A program made the position numbers and the translations under genes. A stretch of 17,978 nucleotides of DNA from Bacillota bacterium (lineage in GTDB: Bacteria > Bacillota > Clostridia > Oscillospirales > Ruminococcaceae), in assembly GCA_023391005.1 (NCBI GenBank), contig JAEWBS010000033.1, forward strand, positions 1 to 17,978, read 5' to 3'. Below, in pieces: positions 7,101 through 12,488 of the stretch (position 1 is the stretch's first letter; each line of letters starts with the position of its first letter). Under the pieces are notes generated by a model that worked only from the letters and a program-made list of their open reading frames with translations, had not been told where the DNA came from and did not search any database.

Positions 7101-7167
7101 ATCTGTTGCCGCTTTATTTCAGATTGGATCATCATCGGTCGTCAGTCGGCGAAGTCTTTTCGCGCTG

Positions 7168-7731
7168 CTATCCGATGAACGAGATTTTCTCTCGGTCGGG
7201 AACGTGCGGCGATTTTGCGGTGTTCGCGTACCCTAATAAAACCGAGCAGCCAAACGCGTACCCGGCGGGGAATCCCAGCCGCTCGCTAAATTCCGCCGCG
7301 CGAAGCCCGCTGGCGAAGGCCAACCCCGTAAATCCGCACATAATATTGGCGATGCCCAGCGAGGTTGCAGCCAGCGCGATATTCTGGCACAGAATGCCGC
7401 AGTCGATCAGCGCGGGCGCGTACTGCGCCGGATCGATCGGGACGACAATCATGCACGGTGCGCCGTAGAACAGCTTGCCCCCGTTCGCCATAATTTTATC
7501 GTAGAGTGTTTTATCGGCCATGCTTGCGAGATAGGACATTCCCTCCGCTTCCATATCCTTAATCAGGGCCTGATCCTTGACGACAATAACCCGCCACGCC
7601 TGACGGTTCATGCCGCTTGGCGCCTGTATCGCGGCCTCGGCAATGGCCTCAAGCAGCACGTCGGACGGCAGTTCGTCTTTATAATCACGGCAGGAATACC
7701 GTGTGGCTATAACCTTGAGCGTTTTATTCAT
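7168..7731 (-). CDS. Nitroreductase family flavoprotein
   Basis: A 187-residue FMN-dependent NAD(P)H oxidoreductase of the nitroreductase fold, normally a homodimer. The N-terminal FMN-phosphate motif is RYSCRDY (11-17); QAPSGMNRQAWRVIVV (36-51) is the second flavin-contacting segment; DCGILCQNIALAATSLGI (110-127) is the conserved central helix. The C-terminal third holds GYANTAKSP. The length is typical of the short clostridial type. The substrate is unknown; such enzymes reduce nitroaromatics, quinones or other electron acceptors and often respond to redox stress. AAAGGAG is 10 bases before ATG 7731. Its promoter has the same element, spacing and position as that of the HTH-desulfoferrodoxin gene downstream, so shared control is likely although each gene has its own promoter. 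Confidence 0.92.
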   Translation of the reverse strand: MNKTLKVIATRYSCRDYKDELPSDVLLEAIAEAAIQAPSGMNRQAWRVIVVKDQALIKDMEAEGMSYLASMADKTLYDKIMANGGKLFYGAPCMIVVPIDPAQYAPALIDCGILCQNIALAATSLGIANIMCGFTGLAFASGLRAAEFSERLGFPAGYAFGCSVLLGYANTAKSPHVPDREKISFIG

Positions 7732-7802
7732 TTTATAAAACTCCTTTATTTGCTTACCTCATTATTTACAATAAGATGGGCGCCAATTCCGATTTATTTT
7801 TA

Positions 7803-7848
7803 AATATAGCATTGAATCGACCGGAGTTTCAATAAACGCTCCGTAGAG
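7803..7848 (-). promoter_or_regulatory. Promoter of the nitroreductase gene with shared upstream element
   Basis: On the minus strand, -35 TTGAAA (7832-7827) and -10 TATATT (7808-7803) are 18 bases apart. The element at 7827-7848 matches 6975-6996 at 20 of 22 positions, while the spacer sequences differ. The leader to ATG 7731 is about 65 bases. Confidence 0.7.
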
Positions 7849-8044
7849 ATGATTGAGACTGTTTAAGGATGAGAAAACAAACGGCTTTATAAAATACTTT
7901 TATCGCGAGTTGAAAATTTCCGGACGGTAATTTTACATACGCCGATCTTCAGGAGCAGGCACAGCGGTGAAACCGCGTCTATCCAAGCCAAGCGCGTTTG
8001 ATGTCAAGCTGATATATGCGGAGAAGCTGTCGGCTCTGACCTGT
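7849..8044. other. Intergenic, nothing clear
   Basis: The region between the nitroreductase promoter and the end of the methyltransferase gene. I see no coding frame with a ribosome binding site and no strong terminator. Confidence 0.4.
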
Positions 8045-8782
8045 CTAGCTCTGTTGGCATTTTAGCGCCCGAATCAGCAGCATCATCGGGCGGCGCATTT
8101 CGTCGGACATACCCGGAATCGCCATCATGTCGGGGCTGGGCATCGCTTCTTCGACGGCGGTCAGCCTAAAACCTGCTCCGATCAACCCCATCAGAAGCTG
8201 CGTTAGGGTGTGGTGCTGCTTGGTGACCTGCTGACCGAGAAAATGCGTCACCCGCGCGCCGGGGTAAAAATAGTTGTCGACCGGCCAGTATTGCGGCCTG
8301 CCGTCGGCATCATAAATCCAGTCCTGACCGATGCCCGCCGTAAAAACAGGGTGCTCAATGTTCAGCAGAAAAACGCCGTCGCTTTTAAGCGTTGTATAGA
8401 TCCTTTGAAAAACTGTATCAAGATCCGCAACGTAATGCAGTGCAAGATTGGAGATTACGCAGTCGTGGGCATCGGAGGGGTAGTTATAATCCTCGACGCC
8501 GCAGACTTGGTAGGTAATGCGCGGATCGGCATTCTTTTCGCGGGCCTCGGCAATCATTTTTTCACTCAGGTCGACCCCTAAGACGCGCGCCGCGCCGCGT
8601 TCGACGGCATATTTACAGTGCCAACCGTAACCGCACCCGAGATCGAGCACGCTCTTGCCGCTTAAATCGGGGAACAAAAGCCTAAATCGGCTCCATTCGC
8701 CCGCCGCGGATAGGCCTTGCTGGCTGCGGGGCATCTGCGCATACCGATCAAAAAACTGCGGATCGTCATAAATGTTATTCAT
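8045..8782 (-). CDS. Class I SAM-dependent methyltransferase
   Basis: A 245-residue methyltransferase with a Rossmann-like fold. Motif I is VLDLGCGYG (45-53), the acidic strand end GVDLS (69-73), followed by EKMIAEA; the post-motif region is SNLALHYVADL (111-121), then a strand LLNIEHPVF (about 139-147). The C-terminal half (DNYFYPGARVTHFLGQQV, then HHTLTQLLMGLIGAGF) is like that of the small-molecule or ubiquinone/menaquinone-type methyltransferases, but the substrate is unknown. GAGGTGG lies 5 bases before ATG 8782. It appears to be a single-gene unit: no close partner on the same strand and no clear promoter hexamers. Confidence 0.9.
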   Translation of the reverse strand: MNNIYDDPQFFDRYAQMPRSQQGLSAAGEWSRFRLLFPDLSGKSVLDLGCGYGWHCKYAVERGAARVLGVDLSEKMIAEAREKNADPRITYQVCGVEDYNYPSDAHDCVISNLALHYVADLDTVFQRIYTTLKSDGVFLLNIEHPVFTAGIGQDWIYDADGRPQYWPVDNYFYPGARVTHFLGQQVTKQHHTLTQLLMGLIGAGFRLTAVEEAMPSPDMMAIPGMSDEMRRPMMLLIRALKCQQS

Positions 8783-8861
8783 AGCGCCACCTCGCTAAAT
8801 TTTCGTTGGGCTGTTAGCAAACAGTCCGTTATTAAATCTATCATACTATTTTGTCGCTAAT

Positions 8862-8900
8862 AAAGAAAGACATCACTTCTCCTTGCTGAAAAGTGATATC
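8862..8900 (-). terminator. Terminator after the small ribbon-helix-helix-like gene
   Basis: On the minus strand GATATCACTT (8900-8891) pairs with AAGTGATGTC (8878-8869), with one U-G pair, followed by TTTCTTTATT. It starts 10 bases after the stop codon of the 64-residue gene. Confidence 0.7.
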
Positions 8901-8910
8901 CTTTTTAGTA

Positions 8911-9105
8911 TTAGTTAAAATGTTGTATGGTTGATTTAAGATTATTTCTCTCATTGAGTGCATTCATCGATAACGTACCTGCGAGTTTAAACAGGGAATC
9001 CACTATCACGTGTTCCGGTTCAAGGCCGCCAGCGCTTTCGCCAATCTTTTTGTAAAATTGATATAACGAATCCTCCATTATCAGGGTAACTTTTTTCAAG
9101 TACAT
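8911..9105 (-). CDS. Small ribbon-helix-helix-like protein
   Basis: A 64-residue protein. After KKVTLIMED, a likely beta strand, come two predicted helices, SLYQFYKKIGESAGG and EPEHVIVDSLFKLAGTLS. This order (strand, helix, loop, helix) is that of CopG/Arc-type ribbon-helix-helix proteins, though the match is only by pattern. AGGAGGTG is very strong, but sits only 3 bases before ATG 9105. A TTG at 9099 would have 9-base spacing and start the protein at MKKVTL; either is possible. It is divergent from a small HTH protein, and two matching palindromes lie between them, one covering the region just after its -10 box. It may be a DNA-binding partner, a regulator target, or part of a small two-gene control module. 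I know no function. Confidence 0.7.
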   Translation of the reverse strand: MYLKKVTLIMEDSLYQFYKKIGESAGGLEPEHVIVDSLFKLAGTLSMNALNERNNLKSTIQHFN

Positions 9106-9124
9106 GCACCTCCTAATTTAAATT

Positions 9125-9140
9125 GGACTTAAACTAGTCC
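9125..9140. promoter_or_regulatory. Operator-like palindrome 1
   Basis: GGACTTAAACTAGTCC has 5-bp arms GGACT/AGTCC. It lies just downstream of the -10 box of the minus-strand promoter, at the expected transcription start, so a protein bound here would block the 64-residue gene. It matches palindrome 2 at 13 of 16 positions. Confidence 0.6.
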
Positions 9141-9141
9141 C

Positions 9142-9170
9142 GTTGTATCAGTTGTTTCCTCTAAAATCAA
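9142..9170 (-). promoter_or_regulatory. Promoter of the 64-residue gene
   Basis: On the minus strand, TTGATT (9170-9165) and TACAAC (9147-9142) are 17 bases apart. The promoter is flanked on both sides by the two 16-bp palindromes. Confidence 0.5.
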
Positions 9171-9177
9171 GATATAT

Positions 9178-9193
9178 GGACTAAAATTAGTTC
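9178..9193. promoter_or_regulatory. Operator-like palindrome 2
   Basis: GGACTAAAATTAGTTC is a nearly perfect palindrome with 7-bp arms (GGACTAA/TTAGTTC, one mismatch). It is 7 bases before the GGAGG of the plus-strand HTH gene, within its promoter or leader, and 53 bases from palindrome 1. The likely ligand is the HTH protein itself. Confidence 0.6.
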
Positions 9194-9209
9194 GAATTTG
9201 GAGGGTGCA

Positions 9210-9449
9210 ATGATGAACCATCAAAAAATTAAGCAGGATGAGATTCATATAGGCCGAAACATCAGAGCTATAAGGCTTAAAAAGAAGATGGGGCAAACCG
9301 AGTTGATACGCCAGCTTCAACTTTCCAATGTCGAGATGACGCGGGAGACTCTCGTGAAGATTGAGCGCGGAATACAGCATATCTACGCGATACAGCTTCG
9401 CGGCATTTGTGACGCGCTTGGAACGTCCTACGACGAGCTGCTTAAATAG
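9210..9449 (+). CDS. Small Cro/C1-type HTH transcriptional regulator
   Basis: A 79-residue protein that is almost wholly a helix-turn-helix domain of the XRE type: IGRNIRAIRLKKKMGQTELI, then RETLVKIERGIQHIYAIQLR and ICDALGTSYDELL. The usual recognition-helix region is longer than normal, with an insert QLQLSNVEMTR. GGAGGG stands 5 bases before ATG 9210 and 8 before ATG 9213, so the first methionine is not certain. The TTG at 9198 overlaps the ribosome binding site and is unlikely. It is divergent from the small ribbon-helix-helix-like gene and probably represses both directions through the two palindromes. A strong terminator follows. Confidence 0.85.
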   Translation: MMNHQKIKQDEIHIGRNIRAIRLKKKMGQTELIRQLQLSNVEMTRETLVKIERGIQHIYAIQLRGICDALGTSYDELLK

Positions 9450-9471
9450 AAGTCTTACATATTATATAGGT

Positions 9472-9509
9472 AAGCGACCGCCGACAAAAAGTCGACGGTC
9501 GCTTCTTTT
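9472..9509 (+). terminator. Terminator after the small HTH gene
   Basis: AAGCGACCG (9472-9480) pairs with CGGTCGCTT (9496-9504), with inner GAC/GTC pairing, followed by CTTTT. It starts 22 bases after the stop codon. Confidence 0.85.
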
Positions 9510-9564
9510 GAAGCTATAAACGATTTAGGTTGTTCTCAAAGGCTTACCCTTTATAAGAGGGAAA

Positions 9565-9602
9565 GCATGTGCGGGGGAACCATAGGGTCGTACCGCACGT
9601 CG
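9565..9602 (+). repeat. Composite repeat, part X, copy 1
   Basis: A 38-bp block starting GCATGTGCGGGGGAA and ending TACCGCACGTCG matches 11748-11785 at 32 of 38 positions without gaps. GTGCGG and CCGCAC at its ends can pair. Both copies lead into a GCCGC...GCGG segment, the word AACCAAA, and a long perfect hairpin. Confidence 0.75.
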
Positions 9603-9640
9603 GTCAGCTCATTGGACGCAATGCCGCTCAGGCGGCAACC

Positions 9641-9678
9641 AAAACAGAAGACCAGTCCGAAGACTGGTCTTCTGTTTT
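9641..9678. terminator. Perfect 17-bp hairpin in the left composite repeat
   Basis: AAAACAGAAGACCAGTC (9641-9657) and its exact complement (9662-9678) surround a CGAA loop. Both strands end in four Ts, so it can terminate in either direction, including minus-strand transcripts from the GGDEF gene. Confidence 0.75.
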
Positions 9679-9681
9679 GTG

Positions 9682-9725
9682 TGATATATGTATATCATTG
9701 AGCGCTTAGGGTGAATTTGAACTAT
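9682..9725 (+). repeat. Composite repeat, part Y, copy 1 (truncated)
   Basis: It begins with a perfect 16-bp palindrome TGATATATGTATATCA (9682-9697), then TTGAGCGCTTAGGGTG and AATTTGAACTAT. The same order recurs at 11640-11685. On the minus strand it contains GTTCAAAT, a tRNA T-loop-like word, followed by AAGCGC. The 5' tRNA-like half present in copy 2 is missing here. Confidence 0.7.
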
Positions 9726-9849
9726 CACTTGATGTATTAATATAATGTGCAGTAATCAAATTACTATAATTAGTATTTTTAGTTTGTATCAAATTTTTTC
9801 TACGAATAACAGGAGGCTTATACCTTCCCGTTTAAGGAATGCCAATTCC

Positions 9850-11355
9850 TTATTCCCGCAGTGCGTTGGCTCGGTATTCTGCATGAAATCTTTGCTTTTC
9901 CATATACATTTGTTTATCTGCTTTTTCAATAATATCATTCAACGCTATATCCATACCCGAGTGATAGTAAAATAAACCGTGGCTCGCCATAATACTATAA
10001 GAGAGTTCTCCATTCATATTACATTTATTAAACTGCTGTTGAATTTCCCGCCATGTATTCTCCGCCTGAGCCTTGTTCAGATCTTTGAGGATAATTATAA
10101 ATTCATCCCCGCCCATTCGAAAGAACACATCTTCCTTATGTAGGTTGCGTTTAATAATATCACAGACAATAAGAATATACCGATCTCCTTCGTTATGTCC
10201 ATAGGTATCGTTGATCTTTTTTAAATTATTAATATCTATGAAGCAAAGCACAAATTGCAGATGGCCTTTTTTAGACTCCGCCAATAGATCTTCCTTCTTA
10301 ATACCCATTCTTCTATTTAAAATTCCGGTTAAAGTATCTGTGAAAGCATATTGATTCAATTCTTCCTCTGCTTTTCTGATTTCGGTTATATCCATAATGC
10401 CGGTTAAGATACATTTCTCACCGTGGTAGTCAATTAATTCATAATTTGCAGTAACCCACATGTGTTTACCGTTAAAATCATAGTCTACAATCCGGTTATA
10501 GGCACTGTTATGCTTTATCAATTCTTCCTGCAAGGCAAGTTTACTGTCATTCTTAATAAAGTAATTAATTTCAAAAGGACGATGCAATCCCTCTGAAGCG
10601 ATCTCCAACAAGCTACAAGCCCTTTTGTTGGCTTCAATGATCTTTCCATCCTCCATTCTTGTAATAAACGTAGGATAAGGATTTACATAAAAAATTTTTT
10701 TAAGATTTTCTTCATTCTCCCTTAGTTTTTTTTGATACAAAAATTCCACCATTCTATGGCGAAAAAAGATAGCACTGAGTAAGAATGCGACGAGGATCAA
10801 AACGGTAGCATTCATTGTGTTAACAATAAATATATTTACATCATTACTTAATACCCAGAGTCCGATAAGGAAAATAATATGATTCACTACGTAGGCAATT
10901 AGCATATAAGAGGGGGCTAAGGCCATGGCCATCGCAACTACCAGTGATAATATAATATAGGAATAAATATTGCCGGTGTAATTTTGACTGTTGATAGAAG
11001 AGACGGTTCCCATTAAGATATACAAAAATACATATAACTTCAAAACGCGACATAAGATAGGATATTTGTTGTTTTTCCCCATATCAATTAATTTGTTGTA
11101 GAAAATTACAATTGCAACTGAAGCAGCGACACTGATGATATGTCCGGAAATGAGAATGATACTATAAATCTTGGCAGCACCATTTTTTACAATGATCCAA
11201 TCCATATAGACCCAAAAGAAAGACAGAAAAATTGTAGCTAAAGAGATTATTCTAATTCTCCCAAGAACCACCTGACCGTTATGCCGCTCAAATTCTCTTT
11301 GTTCTTTGGCAGAGCAACCTTTTAAAAGTTTGAGCTGTTCTTTCATCCAATTCAT
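9850..11355 (-). CDS. Membrane PAS-GGDEF protein (putative diguanylate cyclase)
   Basis: A 501-residue protein expected to make the second messenger c-di-GMP at the inner face of the membrane. Six hydrophobic segments lie at about 34-54, 62-86, 103-119, 130-147, 150-169 and 174-197, then a short coiled region (205-220), a PAS domain (about 217-330, ending in ILTGIMDITEIRKAEEEL), and a GGDEF domain (335-495) with DTLTGILNRR, FIDINNLKKINDTYGHNEGD and an intact GGDEF at 415-419. The inhibitory I-site is HKED (406-409) in place of RxxD, so product inhibition may be lost. ATG 11355 is preferred because AAAGGA lies 8 bases upstream; ATG 11379 has none. The gene is plainly more AT-rich than its neighbours and is bracketed by repeats, which suggests acquisition by transfer. 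No terminator follows directly. Confidence 0.92.
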   Translation of the reverse strand: MNWMKEQLKLLKGCSAKEQREFERHNGQVVLGRIRIISLATIFLSFFWVYMDWIIVKNGAAKIYSIILISGHIISVAASVAIVIFYNKLIDMGKNNKYPILCRVLKLYVFLYILMGTVSSINSQNYTGNIYSYIILSLVVAMAMALAPSYMLIAYVVNHIIFLIGLWVLSNDVNIFIVNTMNATVLILVAFLLSAIFFRHRMVEFLYQKKLRENEENLKKIFYVNPYPTFITRMEDGKIIEANKRACSLLEIASEGLHRPFEINYFIKNDSKLALQEELIKHNSAYNRIVDYDFNGKHMWVTANYELIDYHGEKCILTGIMDITEIRKAEEELNQYAFTDTLTGILNRRMGIKKEDLLAESKKGHLQFVLCFIDINNLKKINDTYGHNEGDRYILIVCDIIKRNLHKEDVFFRMGGDEFIIILKDLNKAQAENTWREIQQQFNKCNMNGELSYSIMASHGLFYYHSGMDIALNDIIEKADKQMYMEKQRFHAEYRANALRE

Positions 11356-11435
11356 AGATTGTCCTTTGTTCGTTAACATTTATACCATGGGAGAATGACA
11401 TTCTAAACCGCAGAAATGTTGTTACAATCTTTTTC

Positions 11436-11464
11436 ATTATATCAAACGATAGGTAGGGGAGCAA
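11436..11464 (-). promoter_or_regulatory. Possible promoter of the GGDEF gene
   Basis: On the minus strand, TTGCTC (11464-11459) and a consensus TATAAT (11441-11436) are 17 bases apart, about 80 bases from the start codon. A second candidate, TTTAGA-17-TATAAA, lies closer to the gene. Confidence 0.5.
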
Positions 11465-11588
11465 GATTTTTAAAATGATGGGCGTATATGAATAGCTAAA
11501 AAGGCATTGTGCCTTAAATTCTGTTTTCGCGGTGTTCAAGCCTTTATTTATTGTATGTTGGAATCTTATAGAGCGTATGAATAAAAGA

Positions 11589-11625
11589 AAGTTGACAAGC
11601 TTCCATATCGGAAACTTGTCAACTT
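11589..11625 (-). terminator. Hairpin at the edge of the right composite repeat
   Basis: AAGTTGACAAG (11589-11599) pairs with CTTGTCAACTT (11615-11625), with inner TTCC/GGAA. On the minus strand it is followed by TCTTTTATT, so it may stop transcripts from the tRNA side before the GGDEF promoter. Confidence 0.55.
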
Positions 11626-11639
11626 ATCTTGCTTCGTGG

Positions 11640-11685
11640 GATATATATGTATATCATTGGGCGCTTGAGGGCGGATTTGAACTAT
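11640..11685 (+). repeat. Composite repeat, part Y, copy 2
   Basis: It starts with GATATATATGTATATC, then ATTGGGCGCTTGAGGGCG and GATTTGAACTAT, matching 9682-9725 with few changes (two gains and several substitutions). Copy 2 continues into sequence that can complete a tRNA-like fold on the minus strand. Confidence 0.7.
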
Positions 11686-11719
11686 TGCCCATATGCTGTA
11701 TAATTGAGATATCAGGCGC
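11658..11719 (-). other. tRNA-like fold, possibly a tRNA remnant
   Basis: On the minus strand, GCGCCTGA (11719-11712) pairs with TCAAGCGC (11668-11661), directly followed by CCA (11660-11658). Inside is GTTCAAATC (11682-11674), the consensus T-loop word, flanked by GGGC and GCCC. At 62 bases it lacks a normal anticodon arm, and the T-stem pairs poorly, so it is not a working elongator tRNA. It could be a decayed tRNA or an integration-site remnant. Confidence 0.4.
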
Positions 11720-11747
11720 AAATCGTAACGCCTCGGCAAGGGAGGGG

Positions 11748-11785
11748 GCGTGTGTGGGGGAATCGTAGGTTCCTACCGCACGTCG
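11748..11785 (+). repeat. Composite repeat, part X, copy 2
   Basis: The ungapped 38-bp match to 9565-9602 (32 identities), starting GCGTGTGTGGGGGAA and ending TACCGCACGTCG. Like copy 1, it leads into GCCGC...GCGG, AACCAAA and a long hairpin. Confidence 0.75.
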
Positions 11786-11822
11786 AGTGAGCGCAGCGAA
11801 CGGATCCCTCGCCGCAGCGGTC

Positions 11823-11876
11823 AACCAAACTAAAAGAGCTTTGGAATTTTCATTCCAAAGCTCTTTTAGTTTGGTT
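11823..11876 (-). terminator. 25-bp perfect hairpin merged with the tRNA-Gln 3' end
   Basis: The arms 11823-11847 and 11852-11876 are exact complements around a four-base loop. On the minus strand the first arm begins with the last acceptor base, discriminator and CCA of tRNA-Gln, and the core AAAAGAGCTTTGGAAT...CTCTTTT forms a terminator. This is the likely end of the tRNA transcript. Confidence 0.8.
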
Positions 11877-11947
11877 GGGCAGGATGGATTCGAACCATCG
11901 GAATGCCAGAGTCAAAGTCTGGTGCCTTACCACTTGGCTACAGCCCA
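11872..11947 (-). tRNA. tRNA-Gln (TTG)
   Basis: A cloverleaf is visible on the minus strand: acceptor TGGGCTG with CTGCCCA, D-arm, anticodon stem CCAGA/TCTGG with loop CTTTGAC (anticodon TTG), T-loop GTTCGAATC, discriminator A, and encoded CCA. The acceptor has one T-T mismatch at the sixth pair. It is the last tRNA of the cluster, 9 bases after a hairpin that follows tRNA-His. Confidence 0.95.
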
Positions 11948-11956
11948 ATAAGAGTG

Positions 11957-11993
11957 GATATGAAAAAAAGGCGTTAAGCCTTTTTTTCATATC
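11957..11993 (-). terminator. Strong hairpin between tRNA-His and tRNA-Gln
   Basis: GATATGAAAAAAAGGC (11957-11972) and its exact complement (11978-11993) flank a five-base loop. On the minus strand GGC-TTAAC-GCC is followed by seven Ts, a terminator shape, two bases after the tRNA-His CCA. Because the next tRNA starts only 9 bases later, it probably acts as a partial terminator or processing signal. Confidence 0.7.
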
Positions 11994-11995
11994 AG

Positions 11996-12073
11996 TGGGG
12001 TGGATAATCGGGCTCGAACCGACGGCCTCCAGGGCCACAACCTGGCGCTCTAACCAACTGAGCTATACCCACC
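11996..12073 (-). tRNA. tRNA-His (GTG)
   Basis: A minus-strand cloverleaf with the extra 5' G (G-1) opposite C73, acceptor GTGGGTA/TATCCAC, anticodon loop TTGTGGC (anticodon GTG), T-loop GTTCGAGCC, and encoded CCA. Confidence 0.96.
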
Positions 12074-12134
12074 ATGTATGCGTAAGAATAAAAAAGCTTG
12101 CGGAGTAGCGATTAAGTGCCGTCAGGCAGCTTAG

Positions 12135-12211
12135 TGGTGCGCCAGAAGGGACTCGAACCCCTGGCCTACTGCTTAGAAGGCAGTTGCTCTATCCAGCTGA
12201 GCTACTGGCGC
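12135..12211 (-). tRNA. tRNA-Arg (TCT)
   Basis: Acceptor GCGCCAG/CTGGCGC, D-arm GCTCAGCTGGATAGAGC, anticodon loop CTTCTAA (anticodon TCT, reads AGA/AGG), T-loop GTTCGAGTC, discriminator A and encoded CCA. Confidence 0.96.
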
Positions 12212-12237
12212 ACATAGAAAGAAATAAAGCGAGAAAA

Positions 12238-12311
<74 letters not shown>

Positions 12312-12333
12312 GTATTGTTCGGCAGCGTCATTA

Positions 12334-12362
12334 ATTTTACCAAATCAAATGTGATTTGTCAA
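12334..12362 (-). promoter_or_regulatory. Promoter of the tRNA cluster
   Basis: On the minus strand, a consensus TTGACA (12362-12357) and TAAAAT (12339-12334) are 17 bases apart, about 22 bases upstream of tRNA-Gly. This is a near-ideal sigma-A promoter, as expected for tRNA genes. Confidence 0.9.
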
Positions 12363-12448
12363 CAAGAATATTACTTTAAAAATAAAATATCGAAAAAGGG
12401 CAAAAACTGCGATACAATGGCCCCAAACGCGCCGCGACGTCATGACAT

Positions 12449-12476
12449 CCGGCCAAAGGCAATAGCCCTTGGCCGG
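12449..12476 (-). other. Stem-loop after mtnN
   Basis: CCGGCCAA (12449-12456) pairs with TTGGCCGG (12469-12476), with inner GGC/GCC. There is no T run, so it is a weak terminator at best; it lies 12 bases past the mtnN stop codon. Confidence 0.5.
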
Positions 12477-12488
12477 TGGGCAATCCCG

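Noticed and set aside
11532..11768. Plus-strand frame of 78 codons across the right composite repeat
   Set aside because: It crosses a hairpin, the tRNA-like fold and the repeat, lacks a ribosome binding site, and resembles no protein.
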